NCBI GenBank assembly: GCA_032716605.1
Contig: CM064485.1
Location: forward strand, 35,220,061-35,284,060
From: Paralithodes platypus
Taxonomy: Eukaryota > Arthropoda > Malacostraca > Decapoda > Lithodidae
DNA length: 64,000 bases
Direction of reading: 5' to 3'
A program made the position numbers and the translations under genes. Each line of letters begins with the position of its first letter. Within the stretch, counting starts at the first letter, position 1. A model generated the notes under the pieces. It saw nothing but the letters and a program-made list of their open reading frames with translations. It searched no databases and had not been told where the DNA came from. Of the stretch, positions 53,344-63,216 are shown piece after piece.

Positions 53344-53692
53344 TGTATGGTTGTCATGTGAAGCTACAACAACCTTGATAATCCTTTCTTGCACAAGGAT
53401 GTAGAATAAAAGTCCAGAGATAAGTTTATAGGTTCTTATTAGCCAGAGATACAGGGAGCTGGGAGGCACTTGTTAAGCTGAGTGCCGACCGGATGTTACT
53501 GATGAAAACATGTGCAGCGGTGCCGGATATATTTGGTGCAACGCTGCCGATACTACAGAGTACGGTATATTATCATGGGATATGAAACAATGATAGTATT
53601 GCCCTGAAAGTACATGTGTGTATGTTGCAATATGATTAAGGCATGTGTACACTCTGTATATATGTTGTGTGTGCACTTAACCTATATCAACA
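53344..53692 (-). repeat. 3' LTR of the Gypsy element
   Basis: Minus-strand TGTTGATATAGGTTAAGTGC ... CATGACAACCATACA. Contains AATAAA-like sequence only on the plus strand. The differences from the 5' LTR are single bases at about 53459, 53519 and 53563. Confidence 0.95.
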
Positions 53693-54726
53693 CCTCCCTC
53701 CCCCTTCAAGCTCGCAAGACGTTGTCGAGCTGACTCTTTTTCTAGGAGCCTTTCAGACCTACGTGGAACCATGGGGGAAGTGAAGGACTCTCTTTCTGGG
53801 TCCGTGCAAGACACAGGGATCTCAGGGTTATGGGGGAGGGGTTCAACACCAGGGGAATTCACTGGGCGGAGGAAGCGACGGTTCCGCCAATATATCTTAC
53901 CACTGGGGAGACGAACCTCATAATCCCTGGACCTGCCGCAGCCCATGACGACCCCAACCTTGTCCCAGCAGTGAGAAGTCGGGTCTTGGATCCGCACTGT
54001 GGTGCCAACTCTCAACCTGGGAAGGGGACGTGCGTGCTGGTCATAGTTTCTCTGCACCAGCGCAGTGTGGGCGGCTGCACGGCGGTCACAGTCTTCGGCC
54101 TTGGCTTGCCACTCTGCTGCAAAGGACTGGGGATGAGCAGGGACACAAGACCGTAGTGGGTGGCCATTCAGGATTTGTGCCGGGGAGCGGCCTGTGAAGT
54201 TCGGGGTGTTGCGGAGCTCCAACAGTCCACAATCAAAGTCCTCACAGTCGATGTTGCCTGAGGGAGCCGTCTTCAGTATGAGGTGTTTGACGGACTTGAC
54301 GGCAGACTCGGCATGACCGTTGGATTGTGGGTAGTGTGAGGAAGAGACCAAGTGATTGACTCCCCAACACTCCATGAAGTCCCGGAACTCACGGCTAGTA
54401 AACTGTGGGCCTCCATCTGTACGTAGGCGGAGGGGTACACCAACTTCCCTGAAGTAGCGGCAGAAGATCCTGATGGTGTTTGAAGCGGTAGTATCTCCTT
54501 TGCAGGGTACGACAACGGGCCAGCCTGAGAGTCGGTCTGTTACGACGAGGAAGGATTTCCCCGCCACAGCGAAGAAGTCGGCTGAAACAGACTCGAAAGG
54601 CCTAGTTGGGTTGTCGTCGTTGATCATGGGTTCCTGCTGCTGACTAGGCTGTAAGACCTGACACGGCTCACAAGCTTGAACTGTGTTGGCGATGTCCGAG
54701 TTGATGCCAGGCCAAAAGACAGCCTG
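53677..54726 (-). CDS. Gypsy integrase region (downstream of the nonsense codon)
   Basis: Same frame as the gag-pol ORF, separated from it only by TGA at 54727-54729 within the zinc-binding/linker stretch (KRRA, stop, QAVFWPGI). The core has SADFFAVAGKSFLVVTDRLS (first Asp), LRTDGGPQFTS (second Asp) and YPQSNGHAESAVKSVK (Glu), the complete DDE set. Then the C-terminal DRRAAAHTALVQRNYDQHAR and VGTTVRIQDPTSHCWDKVG block. The first ATG is at 54627. The last 16 bases overlap the 3' LTR. Integrates cDNA into the genome. Confidence 0.88.
   Translation of the reverse strand, partial: QAVFWPGINSDIANTVQACEPCQVLQPSQQQEPMINDDNPTRPFESVSADFFAVAGKSFLVVTDRLSGWPVVVPCKGDTTASNTIRIFCRYFREVGVPLRLRTDGGPQFTSREFRDFMECWGVNHLVSSSHYPQSNGHAESAVKSVKHLILKTAPSGNIDCEDFDCGLLELRNTPNFTGRSPAQILNGHPLRSCVPAHPQSFAAEWQAKAEDCDRRAAAHTALVQRNYDQHARPLPRLRVGTTVRIQDPTSHCWDKVGVVMGCGRSRDYEVRLPSGKIYWRNRRFLRPVNSPGVEPLPHNPEIPVSCTDPERESFTSPMVPRRSERLLEKESARQRLASLKGEGGVDIG
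53693..53706 (-). promoter_or_regulatory. Polypurine tract
   Basis: Minus-strand AAGGGGGAGGGAGG lies directly before the 3' LTR start TGTTG, the plus-strand primer position in LTR elements. Confidence 0.8.
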
Positions 54727-57700
54727 TCACGCCCTACGCTTAGTGGCCTCCACGCCTCTGTGACTATCATGCAGGCGAGCCAAGGTGCGGCGGCGGAGGG
54801 CTTCAGGAACCACAACCCACGCTCCGTACAGGACGAGTTCACCATCTGCTGACAGGTAGTCTCGGAGTTTCCAGAATGGGAGTAGAGAGTTGTGCAGGTC
54901 GTAGCGGTTGGTGGGGAAACCCGAAGTAACGCACTCACGCAGGCGGATGTACACAGTATCCGCTCTGGCTGCGTCTCGGAGTTCCTGGAGAATCCTGTCT
55001 GCATCCTGTGAAGGAGAGTTGACGTCGGTGGCGGCGGCGTTGACAGTCACGAGGGACCTGAGGTGAACCGTGGCGTCGGCACATGCTAACTCATCCTCTG
55101 GCGTCGGGTGGCTGACAGGGGCCCGTGACAACGCATCAGGGATGCAGAGCAACCTGCCAGCGCGCCAGACAGCTGTGAAGAGGTAAGGTGCGACTTTCTC
55201 CTTCAGACGTTGGAGGCGGGGATTTTCAACCGCATCAAGGGTGTAGTTGTTGAAGATGGGGATGAGGGGGCGATGGTCCGTCATAAGGGTGAAGTGTTGC
55301 AGGCCGATGAGGTATAACTTGCACTTGGACATGGCCCAGACCACGGCTAGCATCTCCAGCTCAATGGTGGCATAGCGGGACTCGGGGTCGCTTAGGAACC
55401 TCGAGCCACACTGAACTAAGCGGAGACGGTTGTTGCCATGATCCTGTAGGAGGGCGTATCCAATACCGTTAAGGCGGGACGCATCAGTTTGTAGAATCAC
55501 TGGTAGGGAAGGGTCGAATGGGGCCAGGACGGGTGGACTGAGCAGGGCAGCCTTGACCCGGCGGAAAGCCTCATCATGGTCAGCGGTCCACATAAACGAC
55601 CTCTTCGGGCTCATCAGGGGGCGCAGGGGCTGAGCGGCAGTGGCGATGTCGGGGGTCAACTCCGCCAGCTGGTTCACCAAACCCATGAAGGAGCGAAGGT
55701 CGGTGATGTTGGCTGGTGTCGGGAAGTCCTTGATCGCTCCGACTTTGCCAGGGTCAACCTGTGCAGGTGATGTGGTGGCTGTGATGGGTAGCTCCTTACA
55801 CCTGTTGATGTGTTTGACCTGTAGAATTGGCTTGGGGAATTCTGCTGAGATGATGGCCAATGCTTGACAGTGGCGTTTGGACAGAAGCGGCGTCTGAACA
55901 CCCTCGCGGACTTGGATTGTGGCCGAACTGGAGCGTTTGCTGATGGTGAGTTGTGCATGAAACGTCCCCAAAGCAGGAGCCATTGCAGAGCCATCCGCGT
56001 TGAGCGTTGTTGTCGGAGGCGGAGGTCGTAGGCTGCTGAGAGGAATCCGAAGTATGTCGAGGTGTCGTCGGCCGATCACTGTGATGTCTGCACCTGTGTC
56101 AGGAAGCATGTGGAGTTTTCTAGTGGTGCCGCTGTAGGTGAGACTCACGGATGTCAGTGTGGGTGCCTGAACAGGTGATCCCACACATCGGCAACTTGTG
56201 GTCTTCTTTGCTGTAGACTTGTTGTGGGAGGAAGCGTTGTTGTCCTGTGTGGCGGGCATCTTGGAAGATCTGCAGCATTTGTCGTAGTGGCCCATATGGT
56301 TGCAGCGACGACACTGGGCGGTGGCTGCAGGGCAAGCAGGAGTCCTAGGCTTATGACCACGACGGCCGCAGTTAGTGCAAGAGTAGTCTTCAGCCGGGCA
56401 CTTGTTCTTGTCGTGCCGGCGAGCACAACGCTGGCAGGCGGCAGCCGACGCCAAGGACTGTTGCGATGTGGAGAACTTGTCGCGTTGCTTAACTTGCTTG
56501 TTCTGCTTGTATGCTGACACGGCGTTAACCTGGGACGGTGGGGCACATATGGCTGACGTAGCGCTTCGAGTGGCCTCGTAGGAACGGCAAGTGTTGACGA
56601 TGTCCTGTAATGAAGGGGTGGCGTCGAGGGAAAGCAGCTTCTGTACAAGTTCTTCGTCATGTATGCCCATCAGAATGACCATCTTGAGTTGGGTCTCCTT
56701 GCAGGCTGAAGAGTTCCCTGGGCAGACGTCAATTTCTTCGGCGATGTGGCAGAGGCGGACGTAGAAGTTGTTGAATGACTCGCCCTGTTTTTGCTTGCAA
56801 CTGAACAGGTCCCTGCGACGGAGAGCTTCATTGCGAGAATTCTTGATGTGCTCCTGAAGTGCATCGAGGACTGCATCAACGGTCTTGTCGGTGTCAGGGG
56901 GTATGCTTAAGGTGTGCTCCAAAAGCCGCTGTGTCTCCAGGGTTAAGCACATCCGCATCTGGATCAGTTGTTTCTCCCTCGGTAATTTAGATAAGTCTAC
57001 CATAATAGAGTAATCGTCCCACCGACGCCTCCATTCTCTGAAAATCTGGAAGGTGGCATCAGCACGAAGGGGCGGCGGATTCTGGGTGATAGCCTTCTGT
57101 GGTGGAGGTGGAGCTGTAGGGGTGGAGGATGTTGTGGAATTGGGTGTTGTCCCCGTTGAGGTAGGTGTAGGTGCGGCGGCAGGTGGGGTAATTTGGGCCA
57201 GAGCCTGGACAAGGGCGGAGAACTTGGCATCGTCCATCTGTCTCCTGTAGTCCTCCTCCATGCGTCGTCTTGTTTCCTCCTCCTGTCTCCTGTAGTCCTC
57301 CTCCGTGCGTCGTCTTGTTTCCTCCTCCTGTCGTCGGTTTTCCTCTTCCCATCTTCTGCGGTCCTCCTCCTGTTGTCTGCGGTCCTCCTCCTGTTTTCTG
57401 GTATAGTCGTCCCGTTGTCTGCATTGCTCCATATACTGTATGAGCTGAAGGAGGTCTGCACTTGTGGTAGGTTGTAGACTTGCAGGGTGTGGTGACAGGG
57501 GTGGCATCCCCCTATAGTGTAGGGGAGGTAAAGTGGGGGGAGGTTGGGGAGGTGGAGTGAAATGATGGGTGGTGATTGGAGAGGTTGGAGTGGAATGAAC
57601 TGACTGGTACCCCTTACCAGCAACTCCAACAGTATCTCCATCATTATCTCCACCACTATCTCCACCAGTAGCTCCACCATTATCTCCCTCCCCAGTATGG

Positions 57701-57750
57701 TCGTGTGGGGTGTGTCTGGGCTCCCCATGAATCTGCTCATATCCCTCCAT
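54727..57750 (-). CDS. Gypsy gag-protease-RNase H polyprotein with in-frame loss of RT
   Basis: From ATG 57750. Gag: a Pro-rich start, a Glu/Arg-rich coiled stretch of short repeats (residues about 110-165, from tandem DNA at 57235-57420), the capsid-like FREWRRRWDDYS ... SFNNFYVRLCHIAEEID, and two zinc-knuckle-like motifs (CQRCARRHDKNKC; CTNCGRRGHKPRTPAC; CRRCNHMGHYDKC). Protease: MLPDTGADITVIG (DTGA). Then, at about plus position 55760, LPITATTSPAQ passes directly to VDPGKVGAIKDFPTP, the block that follows the RT core; the YVDD-bearing RT is absent without loss of frame. RNase H: LQTDASRLNGIGY, TIELEMLAVVWAM, LMTDHRPL. Ends in the integrase N-terminus at TGA 54727. Confidence 0.9.
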   Translation of the reverse strand: MEGYEQIHGEPRHTPHDHTGEGDNGGATGGDSGGDNDGDTVGVAGKGYQSVHSTPTSPITTHHFTPPPQPPPTLPPLHYRGMPPLSPHPASLQPTTSADLLQLIQYMEQCRQRDDYTRKQEEDRRQQEEDRRRWEEENRRQEEETRRRTEEDYRRQEEETRRRMEEDYRRQMDDAKFSALVQALAQITPPAAAPTPTSTGTTPNSTTSSTPTAPPPPQKAITQNPPPLRADATFQIFREWRRRWDDYSIMVDLSKLPREKQLIQMRMCLTLETQRLLEHTLSIPPDTDKTVDAVLDALQEHIKNSRNEALRRRDLFSCKQKQGESFNNFYVRLCHIAEEIDVCPGNSSACKETQLKMVILMGIHDEELVQKLLSLDATPSLQDIVNTCRSYEATRSATSAICAPPSQVNAVSAYKQNKQVKQRDKFSTSQQSLASAAACQRCARRHDKNKCPAEDYSCTNCGRRGHKPRTPACPAATAQCRRCNHMGHYDKCCRSSKMPATQDNNASSHNKSTAKKTTSCRCVGSPVQAPTLTSVSLTYSGTTRKLHMLPDTGADITVIGRRHLDILRIPLSSLRPPPPTTTLNADGSAMAPALGTFHAQLTISKRSSSATIQVREGVQTPLLSKRHCQALAIISAEFPKPILQVKHINRCKELPITATTSPAQVDPGKVGAIKDFPTPANITDLRSFMGLVNQLAELTPDIATAAQPLRPLMSPKRSFMWTADHDEAFRRVKAALLSPPVLAPFDPSLPVILQTDASRLNGIGYALLQDHGNNRLRLVQCGSRFLSDPESRYATIELEMLAVVWAMSKCKLYLIGLQHFTLMTDHRPLIPIFNNYTLDAVENPRLQRLKEKVAPYLFTAVWRAGRLLCIPDALSRAPVSHPTPEDELACADATVHLRSLVTVNAAATDVNSPSQDADRILQELRDAARADTVYIRLRECVTSGFPTNRYDLHNSLLPFWKLRDYLSADGELVLYGAWVVVPEALRRRTLARLHDSHRGVEATKRRA

Positions 57751-58237
57751 AATTGGTTGATAGCTGACACACTGTAGGCTTGCAGGAACGATGAAAATGT
57801 GCAGTACAACTGGAACAGTTTATTTAATAGTGAGAGAAATTATCTGTGCTAGAGTGAGTGAGTGAATGAGTGCGTGAGTGCGGTAGGCTTGGCACCACCG
57901 TGTTGACTTGGCAGCGATGTGCGTGTGTCCGTGTGCGCGCATGTACCGGCACAGCTGGAGGGTGTGAGGGGTGGTAGCTTCAGTGTTACTGGAGATGTTA
58001 GAGGGAGAGGGTATGCTATTCCTCGCTCTTGTCCAGCAATGTTTCGGCGGCTATAACCCTCACAGCAAGTTGGGAATGGGCACAAATGACATGGGACACA
58101 TAATAAAGGCACTGCACTACACTCTTAAGTACTTCACTGCACTATAAAGCACTGCACAATAATATATCCAGGGCTGGAGAGGGGAGGTCTTGCAAGATGG
58201 CCGGCTGAGAATCCGGTCTTTGCTCGTATCTCCTGGC

Positions 58238-58257
58238 TGTATTAACAAACTGCGCCA
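58238..58257 (-). promoter_or_regulatory. Candidate primer-binding site
   Basis: Minus-strand TGGCGCAGTTTGTTAATACA begins right at the 5' LTR end. The TGG start fits pairing with a tRNA 3' CCA. The matching tRNA was not identified. Confidence 0.65.
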
Positions 58258-58606
58258 TGTATGGTTGTCATGTGAAGCTACAACAACCTTGATAATCCTT
58301 TCTTGCACAAGGATGTAGAATAAAAGTCCAGAGATAAGTTTATAGGTTCTTATTAGCCAGAGATACAGGGAGGTGGGAGGCACTTGTTAAGCTGAGTGCC
58401 GACCGGATGTTACTGATGAAAACATGTGCAGCAGTGCCGGATATATTTGGTGCAACGCTGCCGATACTACAGAGTATGGTATATTATCATGGGATATGAA
58501 ACAATGATAGTATTGCCCTGAAAGTACATGTGTGTATGTTGCAATATGATTAAGGCATGTGTACACTCTGTATATATGTTGTGTGTGCACTTAACCTATA
58601 TCAACA
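58258..58606 (-). repeat. 5' LTR of the Gypsy element
   Basis: 349 bp, near-identical to 53344-53692. Plus-strand ends are TGTATGG and ATATCAACA. The target duplicate ACACG follows at 58607-58611. Confidence 0.95.
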
Positions 58607-58975
58607 ACACGATTTTGAAACGGCGAGTTCCCTATGAACACTAGACTCAGACAGTTGCCGAGGGATTCCCACGAACCTTTGAACAGCTCAAAATCTCGTA
58701 TCGACCCCCGATACGTCGCTTGGACCATGAGAGTCACCTACGGCTAATTTCTGATATCAACGATTATGTTGCCGATTGAGCTTGGACCATGAGAGTCACC
58801 TACGGCTAATTTCTGATATCAACGATTATGTTGCCGATTGAGCTTGGACCATGAGAGTCACCTACGACTAATTTCTGATAGCAACGATTATGTTGCCGAT
58901 TCGCCGTATCAGGCTGAAATTTTGAGTCGTGAACTCGCCTGGAGGGGTTTTCGTGCCAGTGTGCAACGACCTTTA
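58607..58975 (-). repeat. E half A (interrupted copy), part 2, with 62-bp triplication
   Basis: Reverse complement of E half A: ACGAACCTTTGAACAGCTCA, then ATCTCGTATCGACCCCCGAT, ending CGTGCCAGTGTGCAACGACC at 58974. A 62-base segment starting CTTGGACCATGAGAGTCACC is repeated at 58719, 58781 and 58843. This copy has no half B next to it. Confidence 0.78.
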
Positions 58976-59509
58976 TGCTCAGGAGGTGATCACCTTCTGC
59001 ACGTAAAAAATACACTAAATGCATCCTAACTGGAGTATAAAACTTACTGTCGCATTTACACAACCTAAATATAACTCAGAACTCACTAAGGAAGGCTAGG
59101 TGACGAGAGGAGAACGACAAATGGATGTATCACAGAGCAAAGAAAATATGTGAACTCGGCGAGTGCCCCCCAACAGAGGAAGCTCGTAGAGCAAGGCAAG
59201 AAAGATGATGCACTTGATGACAAAAGACGCATGGGAAGCGCACAGTAACAGAACAGTTGTATTAATTAATTTAATATATTTAAAGTATTTTTTTTCCTTT
59301 TATTATTCTCTAGATTAGTTGATTATTTTTTACCATTTTACCATTACTTCATAGTGGCGTCCGTGAAAAATTACGTCCCATAGGTATTTTGACAGTGTCG
59401 CCTTTGACGATGGTTCTAATTTCTTGTTGAGCACTTGGGGTCTACCAGCTTAACCTATGGGCTAACTAGGGCCATACATATCAGTGTCGTGGCACTACGT
59501 CATATGAAG
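58976..59509. other. Unassigned intronic sequence
   Basis: No recognisable coding or repeat structure apart from a T-rich segment at 59285-59300. Confidence 0.4.
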
Positions 59510-59840
59510 TAGGAGCCTCTAATAAATTCATACCTTCAAAGGCTCTCTCACAGACTTTCATGACTTGGTCAAGTATTTTCAGGCCCCTATATTTACCCCT
59601 ATTTAATTATTCCCCTTTATCCTTACATATAGGCCTACAGTAATTAGTATTACACGTTTATGAAAAACATCTGGGATTCTCTCCTTTATAATAATGGAGT
59701 TTATTCGCTCAGTGACCAGTATCACTCTTCTGTCACCTGAGGCTTTTATCACTTTAGCAACAATGCCAGAGCACTTTGCAGCTTTTCCGTCCTTCATTTT
59801 ATTTATTGTGCTGCTCACAACAGCTGTCACTATCATAGGG
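59510..59840 (-). mobile_element. RTE-like family B LINE fragment
   Basis: The minus strand reads VVSSTINKMKDGKAAKCSGI, VAKVIKASGDRRVILVTERI, NSIIIKERIPD, then in other frames GKYRGLKILDQVMKVCERAF. These are the pre-RT and first RT blocks also seen at 19275-19700 and 38520. Broken. Confidence 0.75.
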
Positions 59841-60059
59841 GAGTGGCCAAGTACCAGCTTTTAGTTACTGAACTGTTCTCTGTTACACTCAAACTCCACA
59901 TTGATTAATAATTTGTGTGTAACTTCCAAGCTTCTCAGATTTCTTCCTCAACATATAAAATTGCCCATTATCATTCCTGACGCAATGTTCTCCCACAACA
60001 CATATGTTCATTATAATACAATATAGGTACCAGTAATCCAAATTAGTGTAACTTTGCAG

Positions 60060-60816
60060 AATAACTCACGATGTCGGAGCAGTGGGATGTCTGAAGCGAG
60101 TGAAGAGCGCCATATCTGTGGCCAGGAAGGTGATGGAACACACCACTCACACTCTGCTGGTAGGGGAGGCTGCCACAGCCTTCGCCATCAACATGGGCTT
60201 CAAGGAGGAGAATCTCACCACCGGTTATTCCATCAAGATCCATGATGACTGGCTGGCCAACTCCTGTCAGCCCAACTACTGGAAGAATGTCCAGCCTGAT
60301 CCTGCTACTTCCTGTGGGCCATATGAACCTGCCAAGAACTTTTTGGAGCGGTCTGTCGCATCTGAGGGCAAGAACTTTGGTGCCGAGAATCATGATACCA
60401 TTGGAATGATTGCGATTGATTCTGGCGGTCACATTGCTGGGGGGACGTCCACCAATGGTGCTACCTACAAGATCCCTGGAAGGGTGGGCGACTCTCCCAT
60501 CCCCGGCAGTGGAACGTATGTGGATCGCGCTGTGGGCGGAGCAGCAGCCACGGGAGACGGTGATGTCATGATGAGGTTTATGCCTGCCTTAATCGCAGTG
60601 GAGAGTATGCGATCTGGCTTTCAGCCTCATGCGGCCGCTGAACTGGCTCTCTCCCGTGTTGCTAAGTATTATCCTGATTATATGGGAGGTCTTATAGCGG
60701 TCAACATCGATGGAGAGTTTGGTGCAGCGTGCCACGGGTTAACATCCTTCCCATATTCTGTGGCCAATGATGAACTGGGGACTGCTATTGTCATGTCTGT
60801 GGACTGCTTTACTTAA
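60060..60816 (+). CDS. AGA: AGA exon 3: rest of alpha subunit and whole beta subunit
   Basis: Acceptor TTTGCAG at 60053-60059; the first base completes the Gly codon from exon 2, giving ITHDVGAVGCLKRVKSAISV, then EHTTHTLLVGEAA. NYWKNVQPDP precedes the variable loop. ENHDTIGMIAIDSGGHIAGG is the autocleavage site: the Thr codon at 60397-60399 (Thr224 of 362, Thr206 in human) becomes the N-terminal nucleophile of the beta subunit. TSTNGATYKIPGRVGDSPIP carries the substrate-binding Arg and Asp, and GGAAATGDGDVMMRF the oxyanion/Gly block. It ends at TAA 60814 after MSVDCFT. All hallmark residues are present. One large exon replaces several in vertebrates. Length 362 versus 346 in human. Confidence 0.95.
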
Positions 60817-61476
60817 GAGGTTAAATACTGTACTGTATTATAATATATCTAAAGATATTCATACTAAAGGCCAGTCCAATTAGCTATAGCTTCTGTAATT
60901 TTATCCACCGTTATATTATAAGGGCTTTTGTCCATTATGCTGTTGATAAGTACGGTAGATTATAATATTAACATAATTGTGATTTTTTTGTTAGAGATCT
61001 CTGACACAAAATATTCTCACATCTTTGTACTCTAATAATTTTTAATTAATACAGGTATACTGTATATTTTATGATAGATATGATTACTCACTAAGCAAAT
61101 TAATTAAGTACGGTATCTGTATAATTTTAGATATTTAGGAATGGGAGAAGCTTGCAAGATAAAAACACAATAAGAGATATAAGAAGAATATCTATTGGCT
61201 GGAAAGTTGTTAGGCAGGATTATAAAACATCTTGATATTAACAATTGGAATTAGCCAATTTTTGCCATTTTTATATCTATTGGTAGGTGGGGACATTCAT
61301 CATTCACATTCTGTAGCCAATGTTTTGGTCAGAGTATGCATCTTTGCTGGAAAGTGCATCAGGTCAGTTGACCAATGTAACTTTTTAGCATCATGTGAAG
61401 GCAGTTGACTGGGGTCACAGTAAGGATATATGGCTCTGTACCTTGGAGCAGGGTGCTGCTCCCAACATCAACATCA
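60817..61476 (+). other. AGA 3' UTR and downstream flank
   Basis: AT-rich. No canonical AATAAA was seen in the first ~350 bases after the stop, so the poly(A) site is undefined; variants such as AATATA (60842) or ATTAAT (61043) are possible. No coding sequence. Confidence 0.5.
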
Positions 61477-63127
61477 TCATCTCCAATGCCTTGCTTCTTC
61501 CTGGGAAATCCCCGCTGAAGGATAGCCATGGCAGAAATGCCTCCAGGCTACTTTGTCAATACATGCTTCCTTTGCCCATGCCACAATACCCCTTCCACTA
61601 CATGGAAGTTTTTCCTCAGTATATTTATCCAATTTGTTCTCCCATATCATAGATGGTCTTTCACTACTAGTTACTCCCTGACTTTCATGTATGTTTCGTG
61701 ACATTCTGTTCTCACTCATTCTCTGAACATGACTGTACCACCTCAAAGTATTTCTCTGTATAAAAACTCACCCACTCCACATTCAATGCCCATAGCATGC
61801 TCTTTCATTCCAAGAGACTCATACACCTCCCTATTACTTGGTCCATCTAGTAGCTAGCTTATTCACACCAGCTGCCATTCTGAAATAGCTCATCTCCACA
61901 GCTCTCAATTTGGAGAGGTCCTCGTCACTTACTGTCCATGTCTCACTTCCATGCAAGAGTGTTGGGAAAAGCACACTGTTCCTCAGCAACTTTTTCACTT
62001 CTTGACTGACCATTCTTCATTTCAGGATACAATAAAGTTTTCCAATTACCTTTCTCACTTGCATTTTTCTCTCATTTATCTTACTATCCATTTTACCATA
62101 TTTGCACAGTACAGCTCCCAAATATTTGAAACTTTGAAGCTCTTCAAATTCTTCATTGTTCATTTAAATTTTCCAACTTTTCTCATGCCCTTTCTTGATT
62201 CTATATTTTGTCTTAAAATATATGGTTTGAAAGGTTTCATATATTTTTCTCTCAAACACCATTACATTACATTTCCCTACATTGACCTGTAATTTCCTCT
62301 TTTCACACACCCTTTCAAAGTCAGTGACCACTCTTTTGAAGTTCTTCCACATTTTCCGTCAACAGGACTGCATCGTCCGCATGTAGGCATGTTAACCCCT
62401 TCAACACAATGACGCCTTTTTACCTTTGATTCGGTCTAAAATTAGATGATTTTATGCAGTAGGCTACCTATGCTACTAAGAGGGTTTATTAAGATCCTAT
62501 TTACCCATTTGAGTCATATACAGTAGGTAGATTATAAACTAAACCAAATTGTCTAATGGTAACCAGAATATGACGAAAATTCCGTAATGGTTGTGAAAGG
62601 GTTAAAATCTTCCACTCTCTTCTCTCTGACTCCAGCCTAGTTCCAATGTCTATTGATCCCTCCCTAGATTCTCTGATCCATGTACTGTATGTATTCAATA
62701 ACCAAGGTGACATGACACATCCCTTTCTTACTCCTACATTGACCTAAAAACTCTCACTTACCTTATCGCCTACTTTTAGATTTGCCAATGCATTGCTGTA
62801 CAAAGATTTTACTGCTGTTAGCAACTTCCCTCCCACACCATATACTGTCAACACATCCCACAGGCCCTCCCAATCTACTTTGTCACAGGCTTTCCCAAAT
62901 TCATGAATGCTACATAGAGTTTTATGTTCTTAGCTAAATACTTCTATCAACAATTGCATGGAGGCTATCTGGTCAATGCAGCTCCGACCCTTGCTGAAAC
63001 CTCCCTGCTCTTCACTTAGTTTATCATTCGATACCTTTTTCAGTCTGTCTGTTAACCCGTAACCTTGCATATTCCTTACCACTAGCTCATTCAATGTTTG
63101 GGAGCTTATAATGCTGTTTTGTTTCAT
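61477..63127 (-). mobile_element. Degenerate RTE-like LINE downstream of AGA
   Basis: Minus-strand blocks in order: SEEQGGFSKGRSCIDQI (62930-63127), MSPWLLNTYSTWIRE (62501-62713), DFERVCEKRKLQVNVGKCNV (62164-62352), and RWYSHVQRMSENRMSRNIHE (61477-61746). These parallel the RTE-A protein (EQGGFRKGRG, MSPWLF, VCEKRNLKVN, RWFGHMERM) but are much diverged, so it is a related, older family. Many stops. MITE g lies inside. Confidence 0.78.
62392..62605. mobile_element. piggyBac-type MITE g, 214 bp
   Basis: TTAA at 62392-62395 and 62602-62605. Ends are CCCCTTCAACACAATGACG / GGTTGTGAAAGGG. Similar to MITE b (19040-19274), which has CCCTTTC ends and a following ATGACGC. It splits the LINE between the ADD and MSPW regions. 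Confidence 0.75.
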
Positions 63128-63178
63128 TATTGAGTGTTTTGATTAATTTTCGTTGTCAAGCAATTATTTTTAGTTTGG

Positions 63179-63180
<2 letters not shown>

Positions 63181-63213
<33 letters not shown>
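63181..63213 (+). repeat. (AC)n microsatellite
   Basis: About 16 AC dinucleotides followed by an A-rich tract at 63274-63300. Confidence 0.95.

Positions 63214-63216
<3 letters not shown>

Larger units (their letters stand above)
53344..58606 (-). mobile_element. Gypsy-type LTR retrotransposon, defective, recent
   Basis: 349-bp LTRs (53344-53692 and 58258-58606) differ at only three positions by eye and begin/end TG...CA. The 5-bp target duplication ACACG lies at 53339-53343 and 58607-58611. The order on the minus strand is 5' LTR, gag, protease, (RT missing), RNase H, integrase, polypurine tract, 3' LTR. Integrase after RNase H makes it Gypsy rather than Copia. It lies within an E half A copy. 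Near-identical LTRs mean it inserted recently, despite its inner deletion and one nonsense codon. Confidence 0.93.
30089..60059 (+). other. AGA intron 2, about 30 kb
   Basis: Donor GTACGC at 30089 and acceptor TTTGCAG ending at 60059. Splicing joins Asp-Gly to Ile-Thr-His-Asp-Val-Gly-Ala-Val with no missing residues relative to the family. The identified content is transposable elements and satellites, listed separately. Confidence 0.88.
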
